Shown here: in pieces, positions 1-7,742 of the stretch
How positions within the stretch are numbered: the stretch's first letter is position 1
Layout of the letters: each line of letters opens with the position of its first letter
NCBI RefSeq assembly: GCF_039631355.1
Contig: NZ_JBDIVF010000002.1
Location: 620,001 to 684,000 of the forward strand
Direction: 5' to 3'
Length of the DNA: 64,000 bases
Source of the DNA: Uliginosibacterium paludis
Lineage (GTDB): Bacteria > Pseudomonadota > Gammaproteobacteria > Burkholderiales > Rhodocyclaceae
Translations under genes and position numbers: made by a program
The notes under the pieces: model-generated
The model's database searches: none
The model's input: only the letters and a program-made list of their open reading frames with translations
What the model was told of the DNA's origin: nothing

Positions 1-107
1 CCCGCATCCGCCAGATCGCCCAGCGCAGCGCCAGCCTGCCGGTGCAGGATGCCCGCAGCGAAGCCGACATTCTCGGCCTGAGCGCTGAGGGCATCCCGCA
101 AGCATGA
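1..107 (+). CDS. vapB: VapB-type antitoxin, C-terminal end (5' end outside window)
   Basis: Only the last 34 codons are present. The readable frame starts at base 3 and ends with TGA at 105-107. The tail (RIRQIAQRSASLPV then ARSEADILGLSAEGIPQ) resembles the C-terminal toxin-wrapping segment of Rv0623/PSK-type VapB antitoxins, which end in a conserved 'ILGYDEHGLP'-like stretch. The stop overlaps the ATG of the PIN-domain toxin (ATGA), the usual arrangement of a vapBC operon. In this family the antitoxin binds the toxin active site and autoregulates the operon; that role is inferred. The N-terminal DNA-binding part and the promoter lie outside the window. Confidence 0.65.
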   Translation, partial: RIRQIAQRSASLPVQDARSEADILGLSAEGIPQA

Positions 108-505
108 TCATCGACAGCTCCGCCCTCGTCGCCATCCTGCTCGGTGAGCCAGAGGCCGAAGCCCTGGCGGAAGCACTGGCCTGCGCCGACGCCCCGCGCA
201 TCAGCGCCGCCAACTGGCTCGAAGCCATGATCGTCATCACCACCCGGCTGGGCGACGCGGGCACACAGGCGCTGGAAGAATTGCTCGACGCAGCGGCCAT
301 CCGCATCGAAGCCACCGACCCGGCACAAGCCGCCGCCGCGTTCGCCGCATGGCAACGCTACGGCAAAGGCCGCCACCCCGCCGGGCTCAACTTCGGCGAC
401 TGCTTCGCTTACGCGCTGGCCCGGCAAAGTGGCGAGCCGCTGCTGTTCAAGGGCGAGGACTTCGGGCAGACGGACGTTGTTGCGGCCTTGTTCAGAGCGC
501 ATTGA
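104..505 (+). CDS. vapC: VapC-family PIN-domain ribonuclease toxin
   Basis: This 133-residue protein has the size of a VapC. It opens with MIIDSSALVAI, placing the first PIN acidic residue at D4. Further acidic positions fit the PIN metal site: E40 (ANWLEA), D99 (NFGDCFAYA) and D118/D119-region acids (FKGEDF). VapC toxins are Mg-dependent endoribonucleases that cleave tRNA or rRNA when not bound by VapB. The gene overlaps the upstream antitoxin by 4 bp, so the two are translationally coupled. All expected acids are present, so the toxin looks intact. The RNA target cannot be read from sequence. Confidence 0.88.
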   Translation: MIIDSSALVAILLGEPEAEALAEALACADAPRISAANWLEAMIVITTRLGDAGTQALEELLDAAAIRIEATDPAQAAAAFAAWQRYGKGRHPAGLNFGDCFAYALARQSGEPLLFKGEDFGQTDVVAALFRAH

Positions 506-528
506 TGCGTTGCTAAGGCTAATCCGGC

Positions 529-552
529 CATTTCGAGGACGGCCTCGAAATG
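529..552. repeat. perfect 10-bp inverted repeat, 4-nt loop
   Basis: CATTTCGAGG and CCTCGAAATG flank ACGG, 24 bp after the vapC stop. There is no following T-run, so it is not a classical terminator. It could stabilise the vapBC transcript 3' end. Confidence 0.5.
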
Positions 553-559
553 CTGCGCC

Positions 560-650
560 AGGGATCGAAGTTTTCCTGAAACTTCCCGCCGACAAGCGCC
601 GGAGCGTGCGCGAAGTCATCATCGCTTTCGCCAAGGCGCAAGGAGAGTAG
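560..650 (+). pseudogene. possible C-terminal remnant of a small HTH-type regulator
   Basis: In the frame ending at 648-650 the peptide EVFLKLPADKRRSVREVI followed by IAFAKAQGE resembles the C-terminal helix of Xre-type regulators, which often read 'LPPEKR...V..LI.AFAK'. No start codon or HTH is visible upstream in the same frame, because vapC occupies it in another frame. This would be a decayed fragment. The similarity is by eye and weak. Confidence 0.2.
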
Positions 651-986
651 TTGGGGGCTTGCGTCAGACGCTGTGGGGCAACGCCTGAGCGGGGTGGTGC
701 TGCCGGGGTATTGGGTCGGCCAGGGTCCGGACCCGCTTCGGAGGATACGTGGTATATGACAAAAGCACGCGCTGAGATAACGCGTCAGGGGCTCTGCACT
801 CAGCGCGCCTCTCGCGTCTGCCGCAGGGCGGCTGGTGCGCCCGTCCGGGTGGCGGAAAGCCTGCCGCCGCGGCGGAAAGCGCATCCTGCCCCTTCCGGGG
901 CGCATGCCGGGCGGGAACCCTCAGGCGGTTTCCGGATCTGAACAGTGGCTGCAATGCCTCCAACCCCCGCTGAAAGGAGCAAGACC

Positions 987-1298
987 ATGAATGAACTGAC
1001 CCGTGACAGTCGCGATCGTCTGGTGGCTGACCTGAAAACCGTGCTCGCCGATGCGGAAGAGCTGCTGCGCCTGACCGCGTCTGATGCCACCGGCAAGCTC
1101 GGAGACGTGCGCGAGCGCCTGGGCGAGCATGTCGATGCCGCCCGCGAGCGCCTGGGTGACGCCGAAGCGCTGCTGCGCGCCCGTACGAAGGAGGCCGCCA
1201 AGGCGACCGACGAATACGTGCGTGAGAATCCCTGGCAGTCCATCGGCATTGCCGCCGGCGCGGCCTTCCTGCTGGGTCTGCTGGCCGGGCGCCGCTGA
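987..1298 (+). CDS. yqjD: DUF883/YqjD-ElaB family membrane-anchored protein
   Basis: The 103-residue product is a long charged amphipathic helix (residues 1-75, many Glu/Arg/Ala) followed by a C-terminal hydrophobic glycine-rich segment (SIGIAAGAAFLLGLLAGRR). That is the YqjD/ElaB/YgaM layout. In E. coli such proteins are inner-membrane proteins that associate with ribosomes in stationary phase (family knowledge). The start at 987 has AAAGGAG 6 nt upstream; an earlier in-frame ATG at 945 lacks a ribosome site. The next two genes follow with a 5-bp gap and a 4-bp overlap, so this is the first gene of a three-gene unit. Confidence 0.85.
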   Translation: MNELTRDSRDRLVADLKTVLADAEELLRLTASDATGKLGDVRERLGEHVDAARERLGDAEALLRARTKEAAKATDEYVRENPWQSIGIAAGAAFLLGLLAGRR

Positions 1299-1303
1299 GC
1301 AGC

Positions 1304-1690
1304 ATGGCCGGGCGTGAAACCTCGAGTCTGATCGATCGCCTGTCCTCGGTGACGGACGGGATCCTGGGCATTGTCCAGACCCGCCTGTCATTGCTGGCGG
1401 TAGAGGTCGAGGAAGAAGGCATCCGGCTCGGTGCCGGCCTGTTCAACCTGATCCTCGCCGCCCTGTTCCTGGCTTTCGGCCTCTTCGCGCTGGCGATCTT
1501 CCTGACCGTGCTGCTGTGGGACAGCCACCGCCTGCTGGTGATCGGCCTGGCCACCCTGTTCTTCTTCGTCATGGCGATCTTCGCCGGCAACAATGCCTGG
1601 CGTCGTCTCAAGCAGGGCAAGCGCCTGTTTACCGACAGCGTGGCCGAGCTCGCGCGTGACCGCGAACTGCTGCGGAGAGACGAGCGATGA
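1304..1690 (+). CDS. yqjE: YqjE-like (DUF1469 / phage holin-superfamily) membrane protein
   Basis: The 128-residue protein has two adjacent hydrophobic segments at about residues 47-75 and 80-103, flanked by charged helices (RLSLLAVEVEEE before, AWRRLKQGKR after). This is the organisation of the YqjE/DUF1469 family. It follows yqjD by 5 bp and overlaps the next ORF by 4 bp (ATGA), as in the yqjD-yqjE-yqjK order of enterobacteria. The molecular function of the family is not established. Inner-membrane location is inferred from the two helices. Confidence 0.8.
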   Translation: MAGRETSSLIDRLSSVTDGILGIVQTRLSLLAVEVEEEGIRLGAGLFNLILAALFLAFGLFALAIFLTVLLWDSHRLLVIGLATLFFFVMAIFAGNNAWRRLKQGKRLFTDSVAELARDRELLRRDER

Positions 1691-1974
1691 ACCGCCTGCT
1701 CCAGCGCGAGCAGGTGCTGGCCCGCCACCGCGAGCGTCTGGTGGCCGAATCCGCTGCGCAGCGCCGCCGCATTGCCGGTGGCATGCAGCAGCTTGACGGA
1801 GACGTTTACGGCGCCGAGCGCGCCTGGCGTGCTGGGCGCTGGGTGTATGAAAACCGCATGCTGGTGGGCGTGGGCATCAGCGCGGCGCTGTTGTTCCGCG
1901 GGCCGCGCCGGGTGCTCGCCCAGGCCTCCCGGCTTTACGCCCTCTGGCGCAGCGTGCGCAGCCTGCTGCGCTGA
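1687..1974 (+). CDS. yqjK: YqjK-like small basic membrane protein
   Basis: The 95-residue protein has a very Arg-rich N-terminal helix (about residues 1-45), one short hydrophobic segment (LVGVGISAALLF, near 60-72) and a basic tail. Its ATG overlaps the yqjE stop. Length, charge and position match YqjK-like proteins that close yqjDEK clusters. Sequence identity in this family is low, so the name rests mostly on context. It ends 6 bp from the convergent DMT transporter gene. Confidence 0.65.
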   Translation: MNRLLQREQVLARHRERLVAESAAQRRRIAGGMQQLDGDVYGAERAWRAGRWVYENRMLVGVGISAALLFRGPRRVLAQASRLYALWRSVRSLLR

Positions 1975-1980
1975 GCGGGC

Positions 1981-2844
1981 CTAGTCGGCGTGCTCGGCCT
2001 TGTGGCCCTGCCAGGTCGCCGGGTGCGAGCTGATCAGGCTGCCCGCAATGATCATGGCCATGCCGAGCCATGAAAGCGGCGAGATGCGGTCGCCCCACAG
2101 CAATGCGCCGTAGATGCTCGAAAAGATCACCGTCGAATAGCCCACGCTGGCGGTCACGATCGCCCGGCCACGGCCGAAGGCCCTGCTCAGCGTGAGCTGA
2201 CCCAGCCCGCCGCACAGACCCACCGCAATCAGATAGCCCCATTCTCCGCTGCCGGCCTCGCTGATCGAGGAGGGCTGCAGCACGGCGAGCGGCAGTGCCA
2301 GCACGGCGGTGGTGATCGAGAAGATGCTGACCGTGCGCCATTCCGGCTCGCCGGCGCGGCCCAGTTCGCGCAGGTTGAGCTGGGCAATGCAGGTCAGGAA
2401 GGCCGACGCCAGCCCGCAGGCAGCCCCCAGCCACTGGTCATGCTCGATGGTGGGCCGCAGCACCAGCACCACCCCGGCAAAGCCCAGCGCCAGTGCGCCC
2501 AGTACCGCACGCGGTGGAGGCTGGCGCAGCGAGAGCACGATGGCAATGAACAGCGCCGAGGTGTTGTTGAGCGTAACCGCCGTGGCCAGCGGCAGGCGCG
2601 TGATCGCCATGAAATACAGCAGCATCGACAGCGTGCCGGCAGTGGAGCGGTAGAGATGACTCTTCCAGTGCACCGAATACAGCGTGCGCTGCTGCCACAG
2701 CACCCAGGCACCGAGGATCAGCGCCGGCACCAGACCGCGCACACCGACGATCTGGCCGATGTTGAAATGGCTGCCGACGAACTTGACGCAGGCTCCCATG
2801 GTGGCGAACAGGAAACAGGTCAGGAGCATCCACAGCGCGTTCAT
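1981..2844 (-). CDS. EamA/DMT-superfamily metabolite transporter
   Basis: The 287-residue protein reads as ten hydrophobic segments in two repeated halves, typical of EamA-domain drug/metabolite transporters. Examples are the N-terminal MLLTCFLFATMGACVKF and the C-terminal SPLSWLGMAMIIAGSL. It is transcribed away from the gntR-gudD region. A good promoter (TTGTCA-N17-AAGAAT, 2901-2873) overlaps a copy of the same operator found at the gntR promoter. It is therefore probably controlled by the adjacent FadR-type regulator and may export or import an acid-sugar intermediate. Substrate unknown. Confidence 0.85.
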   Translation of the reverse strand: MNALWMLLTCFLFATMGACVKFVGSHFNIGQIVGVRGLVPALILGAWVLWQQRTLYSVHWKSHLYRSTAGTLSMLLYFMAITRLPLATAVTLNNTSALFIAIVLSLRQPPPRAVLGALALGFAGVVLVLRPTIEHDQWLGAACGLASAFLTCIAQLNLRELGRAGEPEWRTVSIFSITTAVLALPLAVLQPSSISEAGSGEWGYLIAVGLCGGLGQLTLSRAFGRGRAIVTASVGYSTVIFSSIYGALLWGDRISPLSWLGMAMIIAGSLISSHPATWQGHKAEHAD

Positions 2845-2872
2845 GGTGGCAGTCGCATTTCAGGAAGGCGCC

Positions 2873-2901
2873 ATTCTTTGTCAGAAGACGTCGTATGACA
2901 A
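2873..2901 (-). promoter_or_regulatory. predicted sigma70 promoter of the DMT transporter with FadR-type operator
   Basis: On the minus strand, TTGTCA (2901-2896), a 17-bp spacer and AAGAAT (2878-2873) fit sigma70 elements at 5/6 and 4/6. The -35 and the adjoining spacer overlap TCGTATGACAA (2891-2901, plus strand), which fits the FadR-subfamily consensus TNGTNNNACNA. Binding there would block RNA polymerase. Confidence 0.6.
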
Positions 2902-2950
2902 GCGGCGGTTTGCCCGTCCCGCGCGACACGGCGCCGTCGATCGATGAAGC

Positions 2951-3706
2951 TCAGTCCGGCCGGGTTTCCTGCGCGGCTTCGCTGGCGAGACGCAAGCGCT
3001 CGCGGCTGTTCGACAGGTGCAGGCGCATGCCGGCGCGCGCGTTTTCCGCGTCGCGACGGGCGATCGCGTCGAGGATGTTGGCGTGTTCTTCATTGGAACG
3101 GCGCAGGTAGCCCTGACCGGGTGCCGAGGAGAAAACCGAGGTATCCAGCCGGGTGCGCGGAATCGTATTGGTACCCAGCTGGCGATAGAAATTCTCGAAA
3201 TAGGGATTGCCGGTGGCCTGCGCGATCAGCAGATGGAAACGGAAATCCGGCTCCACCGAACTGCCGCCACGCGCGGTCTCCTCGTCGAAATCCTGAAGTG
3301 CGCGCCGCATCTGCTCCACCTGCTCGTCGGTGCGGCGCAGTGCGGCCAGGCCTGCGGCCTCGGTTTCCACGCTGATCCGCAGCTCCAGCATCGCCAGCAG
3401 CTCGCGGATGGTCATGACCGTCGCGCTGTCGAGCTGCAGACTCGCAGAGGCCGGCCGGGCCAGCACGAATGTGCCGACGCCGTGGCGGGTTTCGACCAGT
3501 CCCGCTGCCTGCAGGCGCGACATCGACTCGCGCACCACCGTGCGGCTCACGCCGTGTGTGGCCATCACCTCGGGCTCGGTCGGCAGCTTGGCCCCGGCCG
3601 GATAGGCGCCGCTGCGGATCTTGTCCGCCAGATCATTCATGACGGTTTCAACCAGGCTGGGTGCCCGTTTGCGGCTGGTCGGCGTCAGGCTTTCGGTATC
3701 GCTCAT
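2951..3706 (-). CDS. FadR-subfamily (GntR/FCD) transcriptional regulator, module A
   Basis: The 251-residue protein has an N-terminal winged helix (LVETVMNDLADKIRSG..., ATHGVSRTVVRESMSRLQ at about 20-80). An all-helical FCD ligand domain follows, with metal-type residues (EPDFRFHLLIAQATGNPY). FCD regulators usually sense organic or sugar acids. I start it at MSDTESL (3706) rather than an upstream ATG at 3754, because the latter lies only ~6 bp past the -10 hexamer. It is divergent from gudD. Candidate operators near its own, the gudD and the DMT promoters suggest autoregulation and control of acid-sugar use. Confidence 0.88.
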   Translation of the reverse strand: MSDTESLTPTSRKRAPSLVETVMNDLADKIRSGAYPAGAKLPTEPEVMATHGVSRTVVRESMSRLQAAGLVETRHGVGTFVLARPASASLQLDSATVMTIRELLAMLELRISVETEAAGLAALRRTDEQVEQMRRALQDFDEETARGGSSVEPDFRFHLLIAQATGNPYFENFYRQLGTNTIPRTRLDTSVFSSAPGQGYLRRSNEEHANILDAIARRDAENARAGMRLHLSNSRERLRLASEAAQETRPD

Positions 3707-3758
3707 AGGGTTTTCCGCAGTCAGCGAGAACGCGTATAGAGAATACTCATGCACTCAT

Positions 3759-3795
3759 TATACTTGTTGATAACGTCGTACGACGACATACGACC
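3759..3795. promoter_or_regulatory. divergent gntR/gudD control region with palindromic operator
   Basis: A perfect 12-bp palindrome CGTCGTACGACG lies at 3774-3785. Within it and one base beyond, TCGTACGACGA (3776-3786) matches the FadR-family consensus TNGTNNNACNA. On the minus strand a TATAAT -10 for gntR is visible at 3764-3759. On the plus strand TTGATA (3767-3772) and TACGAC (3789-3794) form a weak promoter for gudD with the palindrome in its spacer. Confidence 0.65.
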
Positions 3796-3866
3796 CGAAT
3801 GGTGCAGGACATCCGCGCTGGCCCGGCAGACATGCCGGGCAGCCATCACGAGAAGGTGAGGCAGGC

Positions 3867-5261
3867 ATGGTTCCACAGAGCAGTGAAAGCGGCACCCCTC
3901 ATGTCACCGGCATGGACGTGATCCCGGTTGCCGGGCATGACAGCATGCTCTTCAACCTGTGCGGTGCGCACGGGCCGTACTTTACGCGCAACATCGTGAT
4001 CCTGCGCGACAGCGCGGGCCACACCGGCATCGGCGAGGTGCCGGGCGGCGAAGGCATCCGCCAGGCGCTCGAGCGCAGCGTCAGTCTCGTCGTCGGTCAG
4101 CCTGTCGGCCGCTTCAATCATGTGCTCGAGTGCATCCGCCGCAGTCTGGGCGGCGGCCAGACGAGCCGGCAGGTCACACAGCATGAGGTGACTTCGGAGG
4201 CCGAGGCGCGTGTGCTGCGCCAGCCGCACGAAATCAATCTCCGTCTTGACAATGTCATCACCGCGGTCGAGGCGGCGCTGCTGGACCTGCTTGGCCAGCA
4301 TCTGGGTGTGCCGGTGTGCGAGCTGCTCGGTACCGGGCGGCAGCGCGATTCGGTGCGCATGCTGAGCTACCTGTTCTACATCGGCGACCGCCGCCAGACC
4401 GACCTGGCCTATCCGGCGGAGGATGCGGCCGGCCCGGAGTGGTATCGGCTGCGCAATCAGGCCGCCACCCGCTGCGAGGACATCGTGCGGCTCGCCGAAG
4501 CCTCGGCGGCGCATTACGGCTTCAATGACTTCAAGCTCAAGGGCGGCGTGATGCGCGGCGAGGAAGAAATGGCCGCCGTCGCCGCCATCAAGCAGCGCTT
4601 TCCGGAGGCCGGGGTCACGCTCGACCCGAACGGCGCCTGGTCGCTCAACGAGGCCATCGCGCTGTGTCGCGGGCAGGGGCATGTGCTGAGTTATGCCGAA
4701 GACCCCTGCGGGCCGGAAGCCGGCTATTCCGGGCGCGAGATCATGGCCGAGTTCCGCCGCGCAACCGGCATCCGCACCGCCACCAACATGGTCGCGACCG
4801 ACTGGCGCCAGCTCGGTCACTCGCTGCGCCTGGAGGCGGTGGATATCCCGCTGGCCGATCCGCATTTCTGGACCCTGCAGGGCTCGGTGCGCGTCGCCCA
4901 GCTCTGCAGCGAGTTCGGCCTCACCTGGGGCTCGCACTCCAACAACCACTTCGACGTGTCGCTGGCGATGTTCACCCACGCCGCGGCCGCCGCGCCCGGC
5001 GAGATCACCGCGATCGACACGCACTGGATCTGGCAGGAGGGGCGCGAGCGTCTCACGCGCGAGCCGCTGCGCATCATGGATGGCTGCGTGCGGGTGCCTG
5101 ACCGGCCCGGTCTGGGCATCGAGCCCGACATGGAGCGCATCCTGCAGGCGCATGCGCTGTACCGGAAAGTGGGGACGGGCGCGCGCGACGATGCGATGGC
5201 CATGCAGTTCCTCGTACCCGGCTGGAAATATGACCCGAAGCGGCCGAGCCTCGGACGCTGA
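3867..5261 (+). CDS. gudD: glucarate dehydratase
   Basis: The 464-residue enolase-superfamily enzyme matches glucarate dehydratase throughout. The N-terminal TGMDVIPVAGHDSMLFN and GAHGPYFTRNIVIL stretches are typical. The catalytic set is complete: K223-L-K225 (DFKLKGG), D253-P-N255 (TLDPNGAW), E in EDPCG, and H357 in SHSNNH. It dehydrates D-glucarate (and L-idarate) to 5-keto-4-deoxy-D-glucarate in the cytoplasm. Here the next gene encodes the aldolase for that product, 18 bp downstream, followed by a transporter, so this is the first gene of module A. The length is normal for the family (about 445-450) plus a short N-terminal extension. Confidence 0.95.
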   Translation: MVPQSSESGTPHVTGMDVIPVAGHDSMLFNLCGAHGPYFTRNIVILRDSAGHTGIGEVPGGEGIRQALERSVSLVVGQPVGRFNHVLECIRRSLGGGQTSRQVTQHEVTSEAEARVLRQPHEINLRLDNVITAVEAALLDLLGQHLGVPVCELLGTGRQRDSVRMLSYLFYIGDRRQTDLAYPAEDAAGPEWYRLRNQAATRCEDIVRLAEASAAHYGFNDFKLKGGVMRGEEEMAAVAAIKQRFPEAGVTLDPNGAWSLNEAIALCRGQGHVLSYAEDPCGPEAGYSGREIMAEFRRATGIRTATNMVATDWRQLGHSLRLEAVDIPLADPHFWTLQGSVRVAQLCSEFGLTWGSHSNNHFDVSLAMFTHAAAAAPGEITAIDTHWIWQEGRERLTREPLRIMDGCVRVPDRPGLGIEPDMERILQAHALYRKVGTGARDDAMAMQFLVPGWKYDPKRPSLGR

Positions 5262-5279
5262 ACCGTAAAGGACGATGTC

Positions 5280-6086
5280 ATGACTGCGCGGCTGCCGTTC
5301 TCACCCTTTCCCAATACCTTCCGCCGGCAACTGCTGGCGGGCCAGCCTCTGATCGGGTGCTGGAGCGCGCTGGCGAACCCGATCACCACCGAGGTGCTCG
5401 GCCTGGCCGGCTTCGACTGGATCCTGCTCGATGGCGAACACGCGCCCAATGACGTGCTCACCTTCATTCCGCAGCTGACCGCGCTGAAAGACAGCATCAG
5501 CGCGCCCGTGGTACGGCCGGCCGATAACGATGCGGTGCTCATCAAGCGCCTGCTCGACATCGGCTTCTACAACTTCCTCATTCCCTTTGTCGAAAGCGCG
5601 GACGACGCGCGCCGTGCGGTGGCCGCCACGCGCTACCCGCCCGCCGGCATCCGTGGCGTATCGGTGGCGCACCGGAGCAACCGTTACGGCACGGTGAAGG
5701 ACTACCAGACTGTCATCAACGACAACATCGCGCTGATCGTGCAGATCGAGACCCGGGCCGGGCTGGATGCGGTCGACGCGATCGCGGCCATCGACGGCGT
5801 GGATTGCCTCTTCGTGGGGCCCTCCGATCTGGCGGCCGCACTGGGCCATCTGGGGAATGCCGGTCATCCGGAAGTCCAGGCCGCGATCGCTCATGTGTTT
5901 GCCCGGGCCAGGGCGGCCGGCAAGCCCGCGGGCATTCTCGCCCCGGTCGAAGCCGATGCGCGCCGCTATCTCGCCATGGGCGCGCGCTTTGTTGCGGTGG
6001 GCAGCGACCTGGGGGCCTTCCGCAGTGCCACCCAGTCGCTGCGCGACCGCTATGCCGATGCGCTTGAAGTCGCCGCAACGCCCTGA
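5280..6086 (+). CDS. garL: 5-keto-4-deoxy-D-glucarate (2-keto-3-deoxyglucarate) aldolase, HpcH/HpaI family
   Basis: The 268-residue protein has the HpcH/HpaI TIM-barrel signatures: a catalytic His in LLDGEHAPND, metal-binding Glu in LIVQIETRAG and Asp in FVGPSDLAAALGH. GarL cleaves 5-keto-4-deoxyglucarate to pyruvate and tartronate semialdehyde. It lies 18 bp after gudD, whose product is exactly this substrate. A paralogue of similar length lies at 16802-17602 with module B. No garR or garK follows, so the tartronate semialdehyde branch must be elsewhere. Confidence 0.9.
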   Translation: MTARLPFSPFPNTFRRQLLAGQPLIGCWSALANPITTEVLGLAGFDWILLDGEHAPNDVLTFIPQLTALKDSISAPVVRPADNDAVLIKRLLDIGFYNFLIPFVESADDARRAVAATRYPPAGIRGVSVAHRSNRYGTVKDYQTVINDNIALIVQIETRAGLDAVDAIAAIDGVDCLFVGPSDLAAALGHLGNAGHPEVQAAIAHVFARARAAGKPAGILAPVEADARRYLAMGARFVAVGSDLGAFRSATQSLRDRYADALEVAATP

Positions 6087-6200
6087 GAGGCGTGGCGCCA
6101 TGGCATGCGCCATGCCGTCGCTTTGATGAGGCCAGGCCGCTTCCGCCTGCCTCGCGAACAGAAGTGCTGCAGCACCTGATAACCACAAGGAGACCTCGAC

Positions 6201-7178
6201 ATGAAAAGTTTTTCCCGCCTGACCCTCACTGCGACCACCTGCGCTGTCGTGGCCGTGCTTGCGCTGCCGGCCTCGGCGCAGACCAACTGGCCGACCCGCC
6301 CCGTCCAGATCGTCGTGCCTGCCGGTGCCGGTGGCGACACCGACTTCAACGCCCGCCAGATGGCGCGCTATTTCGAGAAGATCACCGGCAAGACGATGAT
6401 CGTGACCAACGTGAATGGCGGCGGCGGCACCATCGCCATGTCGCAGGTGGCGAGCGCCGCACCCGACGGCAACACCATCCTCTTCGGCCACACCGGTCAC
6501 CTGATCGTGAACGAGGTGTCGGGCCTCATCGATTACAGGTTCGACAGCAAGTTCGATGTCGCCTGCATTGCCGCGGTAGACAAGAGCGTGGTGATGGCCG
6601 CGAGCAAGAAATCCGGCCTCAAGAACGTGGCCGACATCGTGAACAAGGCCAAGGCCGCGCCGAACTCGGTGATCTACGGTACCGAGCTGGGCGGCTACTC
6701 GCATCTGCAGGGTCTGATCTTCCAGAAGCAGGCGGGCATCCAGATGAAGTTCGTCGACGTCGGTTCGGCTTCCGACAAGATCACCTCGCTGCTGGGCGGT
6801 CGCATTGATCTGGCCTCGATCTCCTACGGTCCGGTGAAGGACTACCAGACCACCGGCGACATGGCCATGACAGGCCAGTACAACAAGGCGCGCAACCCGC
6901 TGCTGGGCGAGATCAAGACCTTCAACGAGCAGGGCATGAAGTTCGACATGGAGAAGCCCTATGTCGTCGCCTTCCCGAAGGGCACGCCGGCCGCGATCAT
7001 CCAGAAGATGTCCGACGTGATGGCGCAGATCACCAAGGATCCGGCCTATGCCAAGGCCCTGGAAGAGGGCTTCAAGCAGCCGGTGGCGTTCTACCCGACG
7101 AAGGAAGCCATCACCGAGCTCAACGCGGTGCGTGACGACTACATGCAATACAAGGACCTGCTGCGTCAGAAGAAGTAA
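6201..7178 (+). CDS. tctC: TctC/Bug-family periplasmic substrate-binding protein
   Basis: The 325-residue protein begins with a Sec signal peptide (about residues 1-26, ending LALPASAQ). A typical Bug-family N-terminus follows (WPTRPVQIVVPAGAGGDTD), with the glycine-rich NVNGGGGTIAM loop. Bug/TctC proteins bind carboxylates for tripartite tricarboxylate transporters. The start has AAGGAG 9 nt upstream. It is followed by a hairpin (7191-7210) and then tctB and tctA. Context points to an aldarate such as glucarate as ligand, which is an inference. Confidence 0.92.
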   Translation: MKSFSRLTLTATTCAVVAVLALPASAQTNWPTRPVQIVVPAGAGGDTDFNARQMARYFEKITGKTMIVTNVNGGGGTIAMSQVASAAPDGNTILFGHTGHLIVNEVSGLIDYRFDSKFDVACIAAVDKSVVMAASKKSGLKNVADIVNKAKAAPNSVIYGTELGGYSHLQGLIFQKQAGIQMKFVDVGSASDKITSLLGGRIDLASISYGPVKDYQTTGDMAMTGQYNKARNPLLGEIKTFNEQGMKFDMEKPYVVAFPKGTPAAIIQKMSDVMAQITKDPAYAKALEEGFKQPVAFYPTKEAITELNAVRDDYMQYKDLLRQKK

Positions 7179-7190
7179 GCCGGCTCCGGA

Positions 7191-7210
7191 GGCGTGCGTC
7201 CGCGCACGCC
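7191..7210 (+). terminator. intercistronic hairpin after tctC (attenuator-like)
   Basis: An 8-bp perfect stem GGCGTGCG/CGCACGCC with a TCCG loop is followed by TTCTCCTTC. It sits between the substrate-binding-protein gene and tctB. The weak T-run suggests partial termination or 3'-end protection, giving more binding protein than membrane subunits. Confidence 0.5.
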
Positions 7211-7252
7211 TTCTCCTTCGGACCTGACCATCTTCAATCCCGGGAAAACACC

Positions 7253-7729
7253 ATGAGCAACCTTCGCAAACGCGAGTTCGCAGTGGGCATCGTCTTTCTG
7301 CTGGTGGGCCTGGCCTACCTCTGGATGACCAGCCAGCTGCCCCGCAAGCAGTTCATTGACGCCGCCTTCGTGCCCTATGTGCTGGCCATCACGATGTGCC
7401 TGCTCGGCGCCTTCCAGCTTTGGGAGGCTGCCAGGATGCCCGCCGGTGACACCGGCAAGCAGGAAGACACGGCGGATTACCGCACCGTCGTGAAAACCCT
7501 CGCGCTGATCGTCGCCTATGCCGCGCTGCTGCAGCCTCTGGGGTTTCCGCTGATGACGGTGATCTATCTGTTCGCCCAGTTCATCGTGCTCACCCCGCGT
7601 GACAAGGCGATCAGCTACCCGATGTACGCCACCATCGCGGTGCTGAGCTCAGCGGCCGTGTATGCCACCTTCCGCTATGCATTCGACATGCTGCTGCCGG
7701 TCGGTGTGCTGAGCGCCTTCATCAACTGA
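7253..7729 (+). CDS. tctB: TctB-family small membrane subunit of tripartite tricarboxylate transporter
   Basis: The 158-residue protein has four hydrophobic segments (about 10-25, 42-60, 82-105, 122-150), the TctB topology. It lies between tctC and tctA, 13 bp before the latter. TctB partners the large TctA permease in sodium- or proton-coupled uptake of carboxylates. Its substrate follows that of the module. Confidence 0.88.
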   Translation: MSNLRKREFAVGIVFLLVGLAYLWMTSQLPRKQFIDAAFVPYVLAITMCLLGAFQLWEAARMPAGDTGKQEDTADYRTVVKTLALIVAYAALLQPLGFPLMTVIYLFAQFIVLTPRDKAISYPMYATIAVLSSAAVYATFRYAFDMLLPVGVLSAFIN

Positions 7730-7742
7730 AAAGGGGCACGTC

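Larger units (their letters stand above)
506..986. other. 481-bp intergenic region with hairpin and possible gene remnant
   Basis: No intact gene is evident between vapC and yqjD. The region holds a perfect 10-bp inverted repeat (529-538 with 543-552, 4-nt loop, no T-run) and a short protein-like stretch ending at 650. The rest is G+C-rich with no recognisable motif. A promoter for the yqjD trio should lie near the right end, but I could not place one convincingly. Confidence 0.5.

Noticed and set aside
651..941. Small Arg-rich frame upstream of yqjD
   Set aside because: No ribosome site, biased composition, overlaps several equally open frames; treated as non-coding.
5301..7148. 615-codon open frame opposite garL and tctC
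   Set aside because: Antisense of two well-supported genes; no recognisable domains.
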